From Candidatus Edwardsbacteria bacterium (lineage in GTDB: Bacteria > Edwardsbacteria > AC1 > EtOH8): DNA of 64,000 bases. The stretch lies in NCBI GenBank assembly GCA_031082425.1, contig JAVHLB010000003.1, positions 248,001-312,000 of the forward strand, in the 5' to 3' direction. This document shows positions 33,984 through 43,750 of the stretch, piece after piece. The position numbers and the translations under genes were made by a program. The notes under the pieces were generated by a model. The model saw only the letters and a list, made by a program, of their open reading frames with translations. It was not told where the DNA came from and ran no database searches. Within the stretch, counting starts at the first letter, position 1. Each line of letters begins with the position of its first letter.

Positions 33984-35261
33984 ATGCGTAAATATATTCC
34001 CGCCATACATTGGCTCAGTTCCGGCGGGAACCGCCCCGGATACTATGCCTTTGAGGTCCACCTGAGGAAGGCAGAGGTGCTGGAGCTGACCGGCCGCTGG
34101 GCCGAGGCGGAGTCGATCTACGGCCGGAGCCTGGAGCAGGCCCGTTCCGCCGGGGATTCCGATCGCCTGGCCCGAAGCCAGAGCAAATTGGGCAAGGTGC
34201 TGCACAACCGGGGCGAATCGGGCCGGGCCAGGGAGCTGCTGGGCGCGGCCCGCGATCATTACCAGTCGACCGGGGATTCCCGGAGCCTGTCCGAGGTCCT
34301 CAACAAGATGGGCAACAGCCACAGCCAGCAGGGAAATTACGGATTGGCCCTGGAATGCTTTGAAAGATCCCTGGAGCTGGCGACCGGTTGCCGGGACCGG
34401 GCCGGGATGTCCATCGCCATGAACAACCTGGGAAATATCCACGGCGATATGGGCGACAGCCGCAAATCCCTGGAGTATTACCAAAGAGCCTGCCAAGCCG
34501 ACGAGCAGGCCGGCGACCGGCTGAGCGCCAGCATAGACAGGGGCAATATGGGGTGGGTGTACCTGTCCCTGGGGGACCACCGCCGGGCCCTGGAATGCTG
34601 GGAGCACCTGACCAGATGGGCGGAATATTTCGGAGACAAGCATTCGCTGAGCATCGCCCTGGGCAACATGTCGGCGGTCCAGGTGATGCTGGGGCAGCAT
34701 CACCTGGCAATGGATGGCATCAGAGCCCGGCTTAAAATAGCCGGGGAGCTGGGCGACAAAAAAGGCCTGAGCCTCAGCTACAGCCACCTGGCCGGCATTC
34801 ACTCCATCAACCGGGAATATGCCCGGGCCATTGAGGCTTATGGCCGGGCCATCGGCCTGGCCCGGGAGGTCGGACTGAAATATTATCTGACCATGTACCT
34901 GCAGGAGGCCGGCGAGGCGCATTTCGAACTGGGAGAATACCAGGAGGCCGGGGAGCTGTGCCGGGAATCGCTGGAGATATCCCGGGCGATAAACAGGCAG
35001 GATACCATTTTCAAATGCCGCCTGCTCCAGGCCAAGCTGGCCGCAGTCAAGGACCGGGCGGAGGGCGTCCGGCTTATCCGGGAGCTTTTGGCCGGGTCCG
35101 AACAGCCGGATCAGCAGGCGGTCATTAATTATGAGCTGTTCAAATTGACCCAGGACGGCCAATGCCGGAAGGCGGCCATGGAATTATATGCCCGGCTTTA
35201 CGCAAAGACTCCGGATATCGACTATAAGAAGAAGATGGAGGAGTTGGAACGATCAAATTAA
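33984..35261 (+). CDS. Tetratricopeptide-repeat protein
   Basis: A 425-residue protein made almost wholly of TPR helices of the kinesin-light-chain/LGN type (about nine repeats of 40 residues; for example ALECFERSLELATGCRDRAG, MNNLGNIHGDMGDSRKSLEY, SLSIALGNMSAVQVMLGQHH). No signal peptide or partner domain is visible, so it is a cytoplasmic scaffold of unknown client. I use ATG 33984 (MRKYIPAIHW); the 45 codons upstream cover the palindrome region and are not TPR-like. Some relatives form the regulatory half of AfsR- or guanylate cyclase-type proteins, but nothing is fused here. Confidence 0.8.
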   Translation: MRKYIPAIHWLSSGGNRPGYYAFEVHLRKAEVLELTGRWAEAESIYGRSLEQARSAGDSDRLARSQSKLGKVLHNRGESGRARELLGAARDHYQSTGDSRSLSEVLNKMGNSHSQQGNYGLALECFERSLELATGCRDRAGMSIAMNNLGNIHGDMGDSRKSLEYYQRACQADEQAGDRLSASIDRGNMGWVYLSLGDHRRALECWEHLTRWAEYFGDKHSLSIALGNMSAVQVMLGQHHLAMDGIRARLKIAGELGDKKGLSLSYSHLAGIHSINREYARAIEAYGRAIGLAREVGLKYYLTMYLQEAGEAHFELGEYQEAGELCRESLEISRAINRQDTIFKCRLLQAKLAAVKDRAEGVRLIRELLAGSEQPDQQAVINYELFKLTQDGQCRKAAMELYARLYAKTPDIDYKKKMEELERSN

Positions 35262-35290
35262 GCCCGGCCGGAAAAGGCCCGGGCTTTTTA
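35260..35290 (+). terminator. Terminator after the TPR gene
   Basis: Stem AAGCCCGG and CCGGGCTT around a loop of about ten bases, then a T run ending near 35290. Confidence 0.8.
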
Positions 35291-35298
35291 TAAAGTTC

Positions 35299-35328
35299 TT
35301 GACAAAAATGCGTTAAGTGGCCTATAGT
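35299..35328 (+). promoter_or_regulatory. Sigma-70-like promoter before the small exported protein
   Basis: TTGACA (35299-35304), 18-base spacer, TATAGT (35323-35328), followed by GAGGGAG about 12 bases before the ATG. Confidence 0.65.
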
Positions 35329-35353
35329 ATACGGCAACGTAGAGGGAGTCCCT

Positions 35354-35977
35354 ATGAAAAAGATTATCTTGATCTCCTTGATTTTGCCTTTTCAGGCAAT
35401 GGCTGTGATGGCATTTCCCCTGTCATTCGATTCCAAGATCGGCATGGGTAAATTTGAGGATAGCGGTGGCTTTGAGGGAGAAATTTATCAATGCGAATGT
35501 GGTTTATCCTGGGGTGGGTTGTTGCAGGCTGGAATGGGGGTAACGGCCGATTTCGGGAAAACTGACAAATTTCCTTCAAAATCCTATAGTTGGTATGATG
35601 ATTACATTACGAACATGACCACCGTTTATGAAAACAGGCATACCTACAGCTATGGCGGTAAATCGTTTCTCAGGGCGGGGAAAGAGTACAATGCCTTCAT
35701 TGTATATAAATTTAAGAAGGTTCAGACCTATTACTCATATACCACCCGCATCTCCTTTTATGATTCGATGCACACCTGGGAAAGTGACGAACCCTATTTC
35801 CAAAATAGGTTTGACCCAGCCTATGAAATTTCAATAGGCCTGGAGGGCATGGTTCCTAAAACTCCAATATTTGTCACCATCGAGAAGTCGCTGAAAAACC
35901 GGATATGGAATGCGGATAGATCCCAATGGTGCATAGGTATTGGATATAAAACCAAAATTGCCGATTTGAAATTTTAA
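35354..35977 (+). CDS. Small exported protein, possibly an outer-membrane beta-barrel
   Basis: A 207-residue protein with a signal peptide (MKKIILISLILPFQAMAVMA). The mature part alternates polar and aromatic residues (SYSWYDDYITNMTTVYENRH, YKFKKVQTYYSYTTRISFY) and ends in a terminal Phe (IADLKF), as outer-membrane beta-barrels often do. I recognise no family. It is a single-gene unit with its own promoter and terminator. It is more AT-rich than its neighbours. Confidence 0.68.
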   Translation: MKKIILISLILPFQAMAVMAFPLSFDSKIGMGKFEDSGGFEGEIYQCECGLSWGGLLQAGMGVTADFGKTDKFPSKSYSWYDDYITNMTTVYENRHTYSYGGKSFLRAGKEYNAFIVYKFKKVQTYYSYTTRISFYDSMHTWESDEPYFQNRFDPAYEISIGLEGMVPKTPIFVTIEKSLKNRIWNADRSQWCIGIGYKTKIADLKF

Positions 35978-36003
35978 TCCATGCTGATATCTTTTCCCTC
36001 GGC

Positions 36004-36027
36004 CCGGGCATTGCCGCCCGGTTTTTT
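36004..36027 (+). terminator. Terminator after the small exported protein
   Basis: Stem CCGGGC (36004-36009) and GCCCGG (36016-36021) followed by six T residues. Confidence 0.8.
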
Positions 36028-36034
36028 AATGCAT

Positions 36035-36063
36035 TTGCATAATCATCTTATATGTGATACAAT
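36035..36063 (+). promoter_or_regulatory. Sigma-70-like promoter with a very short leader
   Basis: TTGCAT (36035-36040), 17-base spacer, TACAAT (36058-36063), only 11 bases before the ATG of the radical SAM gene. No Shine-Dalgarno site fits in between. Confidence 0.55.
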
Positions 36064-36074
36064 AACGACTTAAC

Positions 36075-38582
36075 ATGAAGAATTCAAGCCACATAGAGGG
36101 CATACTGCCCCAGATAAGCAAGCCGGGGCGGTATACCGACAACGAACTCAATGCCGTTCACAAGGATTGGGACCAGGCCGAGGTGCGCCTGGCGCTGGCC
36201 TTTCCCGACCTGTACGAGATCGGCATGTCCGGATTGGGGCTGGCTATTTTGTACACCATCGTCAACAAGCTGCCCTATGCCTTGGCCGAGCGTTCCTATT
36301 CGGCCGATATCGACCTGGAGGCCAAACTCCGGGAGCAGAACATTCCCCTGTGGGCCTGGGAGAGCAAGCGTCCGCTCAAAGATTTCGACATTTTGGGCAT
36401 CACCCTGCAGACCGAGCTGGGCTATACCAACGTCCTCAATATGCTCGACCTGGCCCAGATACCGATCAAATCGGCCGACCGGCAGGAGGGCCACCCCATC
36501 GTCATCGGCGGCGGCTCCTGCTGCGCCAATCCGGAACCCATGGCCCAGTTCTTCGACTGTCTGGTCATCGGCGACGGGGAGGAGGTCATAGTTGAGATAT
36601 TGGGGCAGGTCAGAGAAGCCAAGCAAAAAAACGAGAATCGAAAATCGATAATCGTGAGACTGGCCAGGATATCGGGGGTATATGTTCCGGCCCTTCATTC
36701 GTCCAACGACATAATAAAAAAACGCACCATCCCAAGCCTGAAGCTGGAGGATGCCCCGCATCCACCCATAGTCCCGCTGGTGGAGGTGACCCACGACCGC
36801 CTGACCGTGGAGATCACCCGGGGCTGCACCCGGGGCTGCCGCTTCTGCCAGGCCGGGATGATCTACCGCCCGGTGCGCTCCCGCTCCCAGGAGGACATTG
36901 TCAAGCTGGCCAAGGAGGGCATTGCCGCCAGCGGCTGGGACGACATCTCCCTGCTGTCGCTGTCCACCAACGATTATCCCGATTTTCCGGGGTTGCTCAA
37001 CAAGCTCAACGGCTGTTTTGCCAGCCAGCGGGTCTCCATCTCGGTGCCGTCATTGCGGCTGGATTCCTTCAGCCGGGAGATGGCCTTGGCCCTGAAAAAG
37101 ATCAAGAAATCCGGGCTGACCTTCGCTCCGGAGGCCGGCAGCCAGCGTCTGCGGGATGTCATCAACAAGGGGCTGTCGGACGATGATCTCTTGAATGTCA
37201 TCAAGATGGCCAGGGAAAACGGCTGGAAGCTGGTCAAGCTGTATTTCATGATCGGCCTGCCCACCGAGACCTATGAAGACCTGGACGCCATGATCGCCCT
37301 GTGCCGGAAGGCGGCCGGATTCGGCATCAGCATCAAGGTGGCGGTCTCGCCGTTCGTGCCCAAGCCGCAGACCCCGTTCCAGTGGGAGGCCCAGGACGAT
37401 CTGCAGGTCATCAGGGACAAGATCGGCCATCTGAACAAAGGGCTCAAAAGCGCCCGGGTGCAATTCAAGTGGCACGATCCCGAATCGTCGGCCCTGGAGG
37501 GCATATTGTCGCGGGGCGACCGGAAATTGTCAGCTGCCATAGAAGCCGCCTGGCGCCAGGGCTGCAAGTTCGACCAGTGGAGCGAGCATTTCTCCTGGCC
37601 CAAGTGGCAGGAGGCCCTGGCCGGGTCGGGCACCGATATTCATGCTTATACCGGAGCCAGGGATCCAAAACAGCCGCCGGCCTGGGCCCATATCGATTAC
37701 GGGGTCGGTCAAAAATTCCTGCTGGCCGAAAGGGAGCGGGCCTATCAAAGTTCCGTCACCCCGGATTGCCGGACAGGGGAATGTGCGGGTTGCGGGATAG
37801 GGTGCCGGGGTGATGGGCAGAGCAAGGATGTAAAGGCACAAGAGGTTCAAACAGTTCAAGAAGTTAAAAAAAATGCAGAGGATGACGGGTTCGGGCGGGC
37901 GCGAAAGATGCTGCCCCAGGCCGCCCCGCTGGCCAAGACCCGCTTCCGCTTGAAATACAGCAAGGGGTCGGAGATAAGATTCATCTCGCACCTGGACATA
38001 AGCCGGGTCTGGCTGAGGGCCATCAGCCGGGCAAGGTTGCCCATCGCCTATTCCCAGGGTTTTTCCCCCCATCCCAAGGTCTCCTTCGGGCCGCCGCTGC
38101 CGCTGGGCATCACCAGCCGGGGGGAGTATATGGACATCCAGCTGGACCGCCCGGCGGCCTCCGAGGCCATCGGCTCCCTGCAGGCGCATCTGCCCCGGGG
38201 GATGGAGATATCGGCCGTCAAGCCCATCATGAGCAACGCCCGGTCCATCTCCGAGCTGGCCGAAGCGGCCGATTATATGGTCAAATGGCAGGGCGATGCC
38301 GCGGCCATAAGGTCGAAACTTGAAGGCCGGCCTGTCTGGCCGGTCAAAATAATGAAAAAAAGCCTGCTGATCGAAGCCGATATCAAAAAACAGGTGATGG
38401 ATGTCATTATGGCGGAAGGAGGCTTTATCGTCCGGCTAAAAATGAACGTCAGCGGGGCCAAGATCGGGCAGATAGTCAATGCCCTCACCGGCCAGGACAT
38501 TGAAAAGGGGCGGGCGGATATTGAGAGGATCGATCTGTATTCCGTTGCAAAACAAAATGTTAGATCTATAGCTGACGGCTGA
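36075..38582 (+). CDS. B12-binding-like radical SAM protein fused to a DUF2344 domain (TIGR03960/TIGR03936)
   Basis: An 835-residue fusion. The N-terminal third is B12-binding-like (ALAFPDLYEIGMSGLGLAIL, VIGGGSCCANPEPMAQFFD). The middle is a radical SAM domain with EITRGCTRGCRFCQAGMIYR and FAPEAGSQRLRDVINKGL. After a Cys-rich linker (CRTGECAGCGIGCRG) the C-terminal 230 residues are the TIGR03936 domain (RLKYSKGSEIRFISHLDI, FSPHPKVSFGPPLPLG). The fusion is common in Bacteria next to ribonuclease G, but no such gene is adjacent here. Function is unknown; RNA modification has been suggested for the family. Two low-complexity inserts, at 36621-36660 and 37828-37880, are encoded by A-rich repeat DNA. 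Confidence 0.9.
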   Translation: MKNSSHIEGILPQISKPGRYTDNELNAVHKDWDQAEVRLALAFPDLYEIGMSGLGLAILYTIVNKLPYALAERSYSADIDLEAKLREQNIPLWAWESKRPLKDFDILGITLQTELGYTNVLNMLDLAQIPIKSADRQEGHPIVIGGGSCCANPEPMAQFFDCLVIGDGEEVIVEILGQVREAKQKNENRKSIIVRLARISGVYVPALHSSNDIIKKRTIPSLKLEDAPHPPIVPLVEVTHDRLTVEITRGCTRGCRFCQAGMIYRPVRSRSQEDIVKLAKEGIAASGWDDISLLSLSTNDYPDFPGLLNKLNGCFASQRVSISVPSLRLDSFSREMALALKKIKKSGLTFAPEAGSQRLRDVINKGLSDDDLLNVIKMARENGWKLVKLYFMIGLPTETYEDLDAMIALCRKAAGFGISIKVAVSPFVPKPQTPFQWEAQDDLQVIRDKIGHLNKGLKSARVQFKWHDPESSALEGILSRGDRKLSAAIEAAWRQGCKFDQWSEHFSWPKWQEALAGSGTDIHAYTGARDPKQPPAWAHIDYGVGQKFLLAERERAYQSSVTPDCRTGECAGCGIGCRGDGQSKDVKAQEVQTVQEVKKNAEDDGFGRARKMLPQAAPLAKTRFRLKYSKGSEIRFISHLDISRVWLRAISRARLPIAYSQGFSPHPKVSFGPPLPLGITSRGEYMDIQLDRPAASEAIGSLQAHLPRGMEISAVKPIMSNARSISELAEAADYMVKWQGDAAAIRSKLEGRPVWPVKIMKKSLLIEADIKKQVMDVIMAEGGFIVRLKMNVSGAKIGQIVNALTGQDIEKGRADIERIDLYSVAKQNVRSIADG

Positions 38583-38651
38583 CGGAACCATCATCGCAAT
38601 AATAAAGTCTGCAAAATCGCACAAAGATGTCTGAGGCAAAGATAATAGGGC

Positions 38652-38680
38652 TTGAAATTTGGCCTATTTTTGATTATAAT
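38652..38680 (+). promoter_or_regulatory. Sigma-70 promoter of groES-groEL
   Basis: TTGAAA (38652-38657), 17-base spacer, TATAAT (38675-38680). I see no CIRCE (HrcA) inverted repeat near it. Confidence 0.78.
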
Positions 38681-38745
38681 TATAAGCTGTCAATTTCACA
38701 AATTCAAAAAAAGAATAAAAACCATAACAATTCAGGAGGGACGGT

Positions 38746-39051
38746 ATGTCAACGGTTACCAAAATCAAGCCATTAGGCGACAGGGTGTTGGTTAAGCCGG
38801 CAGAGGCCAAGGAGACCAAAAAGGGAGGGATCATCATTCCCGACACCGCCAAGGAAAAGCCCATGGAGGGCGAAGTGGTGGCGGTGGGCCCGGGCAAGAT
38901 ATCCGATTCCGGAACCAGGATGGAGATGGACATCAAGAAGGGCGACAAGGTCCTTTACGGCAAGTACTCCGGCACCGAGGTCAAGATCGACGACGTGGAA
39001 TACCTGATCATGTCGTCCGACGACGTCATGGCCATCATCCACGAAAAGTAA
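38746..39051 (+). CDS. groS: Co-chaperonin GroES
   Basis: A 101-residue GroES of normal length that caps Gro[42 protein letters not shown] and [18 protein letters not shown] are diagnostic, including the mobile loop. AGGAGGGA lies 7-14 bases before the ATG. groEL follows after a 140-base gap filled by a dispersed repeat. Confidence 0.98.
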   Translation: MSTVTKIKPLGDRVLVKPAEAKETKKGGIIIPDTAKEKPMEGEVVAVGPGKISDSGTRMEMDIKKGDKVLYGKYSGTEVKIDDVEYLIMSSDDVMAIIHEK

Positions 39052-39175
39052 ATTGAACGCTGATGACGCAGATCGACCGGATCGCCGCTGATGAAAATAA
39101 AATATCCGTGGGGATCAGAAAAATCCGGTTCATCCGTGTTCCATTAACAAGCAAAAATAAAAATCATACAGAGGA
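39052..39175. repeat. Dispersed repeat between groES and groEL
   Basis: GAACGCTGATGACGCAGATC and GGATCGCCGCTGATGAAAA on the left, with ATCCGTGGGGATCAGAAAA and CCGGTTCATCCGTGTT on the right, form an imperfect fold typical of a short intergenic repeat family. It splits the usually tight groES-groEL junction. Confidence 0.6.
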
Positions 39176-39179
39176 ATAA

Positions 39180-40829
<1,650 letters not shown>

Positions 40830-40862
40830 TAGGCCCCAGTATACAGTTTACAGGTAACAGTG

Positions 40863-40886
40863 AACCCCGCCTTACGGCGGGGTTTT
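40863..40886 (+). terminator. Terminator after groEL
   Basis: Perfect 9-bp stem AACCCCGCC (40863-40871) and GGCGGGGTT (40876-40884), loop TTAC, then T residues. Related hairpins follow each of the next two genes. Confidence 0.9.
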
Positions 40887-40890
40887 CTTG

Positions 40891-40920
40891 TTGACAGGCG
40901 GAGGTTGGTTTTGGTATGCT
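40891..40920 (+). promoter_or_regulatory. Promoter of the first duplicated exported gene
   Basis: TTGACA (40891-40896), 18-base spacer, TATGCT (40915-40920). The -10 box is part of an inverted-repeat half-site. Confidence 0.7.
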
Positions 40921-40943
40921 AATTAAACAATGCCATTAGCATA
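40915..40943. promoter_or_regulatory. Inverted repeat overlapping the -10 box, candidate operator
   Basis: TATGCTAAT (40915-40923) and ATTAGCATA (40935-40943) are perfect 9-bp inverted copies with an 11-base spacer. The half-site equals that of the palindrome upstream of the DUF134 gene. Confidence 0.6.
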
Positions 40944-40966
40944 ATCTGGAAAATAAGAGGAGCCTT

Positions 40967-41935
40967 ATGAAAACATTTCTTACTATTGCGTTATGCGTTT
41001 CGCTTACTTCTATTGCATCAGGCGCCAGGGACGCAAATACGATTTTAGGGATTTGGGTGGGCAATAATTCTGAAGGCCTTTTTATTATGGATACGTTAGC
41101 TTATTTTGAAACTGACACCGATAAACATAAGTATAATTATACTTTAAGAGGTGATAGTCTTGAGTTATTCTTTCCTCATTCGACACAAGTGGATAACTCA
41201 GATAATATGTTGGAAGAAACGCATAATGGTGATGGCTTATGCTTTATTATAGAACGCCATGATGAGGATTCACTGGTTCTCCGCCCCTATCGCAGCAGTA
41301 TACATAAACAACATAAGCTCACAAGTGAATACGAGTACTTGTTTGACAGTACAAATACGATAACTCTGCGATCCATTTTTTCTTTTAAAGACACGTTGCT
41401 TTCTTTCAACAGATTGTTGTATTGCCGCAATTCCAGTGTGCGGCTAGAATTTGGGTATCACCAAACCAATCGCGTAGGTGAACATACTGATAGTATTTAT
41501 TACCCCCCTGGCAAATTTATAGAAAAGCACCTGAAGATTATCATTGATAGCACTAAAGCCGTATACCTTTATGGCGATAAGTATTATATGCAATCATTGG
41601 GTCTTATAAAACACGGCAATAAAAATGCACTAAAACAGGGGTATTATCAAGGATGTTTGAGCGACTCGCAGTATAAAGGGTTGATATTCCTGTTAAGCAT
41701 AAGTGATCTTGATAGAATGCAGCTAATAAGAGATACCCGTGATTCTTCTGCTCTGGAGTACTCACTTGATATATATTACAATAATAAGTATAAACGGACA
41801 GTAGGCACCTATCCCCCACTTATAGGCTTTTTTCTCTTTACGTATTTATCATTCGTAGATCAAGAGGTGCCCTTGGTAAAATCAAAGACCGCAAAAAAGA
41901 TGTTTGAACAATTCTACAAAAAGCGGGATAAATGA
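40967..41935 (+). CDS. Exported protein of unknown function, paralogue 1 of a tandem pair
   Basis: A 322-residue protein with a signal peptide (MKTFLTIALCVSLTSIASG) and a mature start ARDANTILGIWVGNNSEGL, whose TILGIWVG and GDSLELFFPHS segments recall small lipocalin-like beta-barrel domains; this is only a resemblance. The end EVPLVKSKTAKKMFEQFYKK is nearly identical to that of the next gene. Both genes are AT-rich relative to the surroundings and each has its own promoter and terminator. No known family is recognised. Confidence 0.75.
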   Translation: MKTFLTIALCVSLTSIASGARDANTILGIWVGNNSEGLFIMDTLAYFETDTDKHKYNYTLRGDSLELFFPHSTQVDNSDNMLEETHNGDGLCFIIERHDEDSLVLRPYRSSIHKQHKLTSEYEYLFDSTNTITLRSIFSFKDTLLSFNRLLYCRNSSVRLEFGYHQTNRVGEHTDSIYYPPGKFIEKHLKIIIDSTKAVYLYGDKYYMQSLGLIKHGNKNALKQGYYQGCLSDSQYKGLIFLLSISDLDRMQLIRDTRDSSALEYSLDIYYNNKYKRTVGTYPPLIGFFLFTYLSFVDQEVPLVKSKTAKKMFEQFYKKRDK

Positions 41936-41951
41936 TACATCCACCCGCAGA

Positions 41952-41975
41952 AACCCCGCCGAAAGGCGGGGTTTT
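41952..41975 (+). terminator. Terminator after paralogue 1
   Basis: Stem AACCCCGCC (41952-41960) and GGCGGGGTT (41965-41973), GAAA tetraloop, then T residues. Confidence 0.9.
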
Positions 41976-41979
41976 CTTG

Positions 41980-42009
41980 TTGACAGGCGGAGGTTGGTTT
42001 TGGTATGCT
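41980..42009 (+). promoter_or_regulatory. Promoter of the second duplicated exported gene
   Basis: TTGACA (41980-41985), 18-base spacer, TATGCT (42004-42009). The region is a near-identical copy of the promoter at 40891. The second half-site reads ATTAGGCATA, with one inserted G compared with the upstream copy. Confidence 0.7.
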
Positions 42010-42054
42010 AATTAAACAATGCCATTAGGCATAATTGAGATAACAAGAGGGCCT

Positions 42055-43038
42055 ATGAAAACATTTCTTACTATTACGTTATGCGTTTTACTGACTTCTA
42101 TCGCGTTAGGCGCCAGGGACGCAAATACGATTTTAGGGTTTTGGGTGGGCAATAGTTCTGAAAGCCTTCGCATTGTTGATACGGTAGCATTTTTTGATTT
42201 CAGCACCGACTGGAATGTGTTTAATTATGTCTTGAGGGAGGATAGCCTGGAATTATTCACGCCCCGTTTGATACGAGGGGGTAGCCTGGCACAATCCCTG
42301 TCAGACACGATGTCGGAAGATAATCTTCAACCGGCTGATACTATAGGTGTTTGCTTTATCATCGAACACCAGAATCCAGATTCGCTTGTTCTCCGTCCCT
42401 ATCGCAACAGCACGTGGAAGCAATATAGACATGCTGTTGAGGACGGGTACTTATTTGATAGTACTCGTACGATAACCCTGTACTCCATTTTAAAAGACAC
42501 ATTATTTTCTTTCGACCGATTATTATTTTGCGAACATAACAGGCTTCAGGGCACTGGTGGGACGATAGGAAGCGGCAACACAGGGGGGATATATTTACCC
42601 CAAGGCAAGCTCATTGAAAGGGACCTGAGGATAATCATTGACAGCACCAAAACCATGTATTTATATGGAAATAAATTCGCACTGCAATTATGGGGCCTTT
42701 ATAAGTATGGCAACAAAAACGCATTGAAACAGGGATATTATCAGGGTTGTTTGAGCGATTCACTGTATAGGCGTTTTATAGACCTGTTAAAAACCAGTTC
42801 TCTTGATAGGATGCGCTTTAAAAAAGATCCTTACGATTCAACCGGACCGAAATACTCACTAGACATTTATTACAATGGTAAGTATAAGCGGACAGAAGGC
42901 ACCGATTTCCCACTTATAGGCTATGGTCTCGTTACATTTTTTTCAGCCATCAAACCATTAGTCACAGAGGTGCCTCTGGTAAAATCGAAAACCGCAAAAA
43001 AGATGTTTGAACAATTTTACAAAACACGGGATAAATAG
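42055..43038 (+). CDS. Exported protein of unknown function, paralogue 2 of a tandem pair
   Basis: A 327-residue paralogue of the preceding gene: signal peptide MKTFLTITLCVLLTSIALG, mature start ARDANTILGFWVGNSSESL, and a shared C-terminus (SKTAKKMFEQFYKTRDK). The start is set by alignment with paralogue 1; an in-frame ATG at 42019 lies upstream in the promoter-proximal leader. Other shared blocks are NKNALKQGYYQGCLSDS and YSLDIYYNGKYKRT. The middle has diverged clearly, whereas the upstream DNA is nearly unchanged, so the duplication carried its control region. Confidence 0.75.
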   Translation: MKTFLTITLCVLLTSIALGARDANTILGFWVGNSSESLRIVDTVAFFDFSTDWNVFNYVLREDSLELFTPRLIRGGSLAQSLSDTMSEDNLQPADTIGVCFIIEHQNPDSLVLRPYRNSTWKQYRHAVEDGYLFDSTRTITLYSILKDTLFSFDRLLFCEHNRLQGTGGTIGSGNTGGIYLPQGKLIERDLRIIIDSTKTMYLYGNKFALQLWGLYKYGNKNALKQGYYQGCLSDSLYRRFIDLLKTSSLDRMRFKKDPYDSTGPKYSLDIYYNGKYKRTEGTDFPLIGYGLVTFFSAIKPLVTEVPLVKSKTAKKMFEQFYKTRDK

Positions 43039-43054
43039 TGCATTCTTCCGCAGT

Positions 43055-43074
43055 AACCCCGCCGAAAGGCGGGG
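43055..43074 (+). terminator. Hairpin after paralogue 2
   Basis: Stem AACCCCGCC and GGCGGGG with a GAAA loop, a third copy of the same terminator stem; here the T run is weak (CGTTATT). Confidence 0.6.
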
Positions 43075-43104
43075 CGTTATTCGTTTGACTCACTCGTTTT
43101 ATTT

Positions 43105-43536
43105 CCCTCTCTTTAAAAAGAGAAGGGCTAGGGATGCCCGCCGTTACTTTCTTATGACTAAGAAAGTAACCAAAGAAGTCTTTGCCGCCCAGTTGCGCGG
43201 TAAGCCGGGCGTTTGCCCCGGCATTCATTGAACCAGAACAAGCAGGATGCAAATGACGCAATGACTGCTTTTTCGGAGCTGCAGCAATGCCGCTCCACTG
43301 ATGGCTGGGACCCTGAAAGGTATGGTAGCTTCTTTGAACCAAACTTAGCCTGTGAAGAATGAACCAGGCTAAGCTGGGTCTTAGGGGGCGGCAACGGTCA
43401 GCGTTGCTGGGGTAACCCCTTTTGCATCAATAAAAAAGCGGGTTTAAAATCAGCATAAATTAGATCACGCTAGTTTGCCGTCCCCTAAAACTTCTCTTTG
43501 GAGCTTTCTCTTAGTTATAAGAGAAAGCGGAGAGGG
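43105..43536. repeat. Gene-free hairpin-rich element bounded by short inverted repeats
   Basis: No credible gene lies between 43039 and 43823. This part holds a series of inverted repeats: 43143-43170 (12-bp arms GTTACTTTCTTA and TAAGAAAGTAAC, 4-base loop), 43204-43222, 43275-43296 (GGAGC/GCTCC), 43344-43373 (9-bp CTTAGCCTG/CAGGCTAAG), 43381-43488 (14-bp arms, one mismatch, enclosing small hairpins) and 43503-43528 (11-bp GCTTTCTCTTA/TAAGAGAAAGC). CCCTCTC (43105-43111) and GAGAGGG (43530-43536) bound the set as inverted copies. It may be a non-autonomous mobile or composite repeat element, or a structured RNA. The rest, 43537-43823, holds one more hairpin and a promoter. Confidence 0.55.
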
Positions 43537-43613
43537 TATTATAACGGCATAAAATAAGAATAATAATCCGCACCGTAAATGCCAGCGTAACGGCGGGGTT
43601 TCGTCTGTTATAT

Positions 43614-43637
43614 AACCCAGGCCTTAAGGCCTGGGTT
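43614..43637. terminator. 24-bp perfect palindrome, probable terminator hairpin
   Basis: AACCCAGGCC-TTAA-GGCCTGGGTT, symmetrical on both strands, followed by ATTGC. It has a strong stem but only a short T run, so it is either a terminator or an isolated palindromic repeat. Confidence 0.5.
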
Positions 43638-43750
43638 ATTGCATGAGCAACTGTAATTAAGTAAAGTCCGCCACTACAGATAGTGCCCTTGATCATGCAT
43701 TAATACCACTAATTGTTGTCCACTCCTTAATCCAGCCGGATAAAATACCC

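Noticed and set aside
38583..38745. CIRCE/HrcA operator upstream of groES
   Set aside because: No TTAGCACTC-N9-GAGTGCTAA-like inverted repeat is present; only a sigma-70 promoter is seen.
43158..43394. Minus-strand 78-codon frame in the gene-free region
   Set aside because: It is made of the inverted-repeat DNA itself, has no ribosome binding site and no family resemblance.
43381..43488. Structured segment as tmRNA, tRNA or known riboswitch
   Set aside because: It lacks the tmRNA ends, a tag frame, a T-loop sequence or an aptamer core that I can recognise; only generic hairpins are visible.
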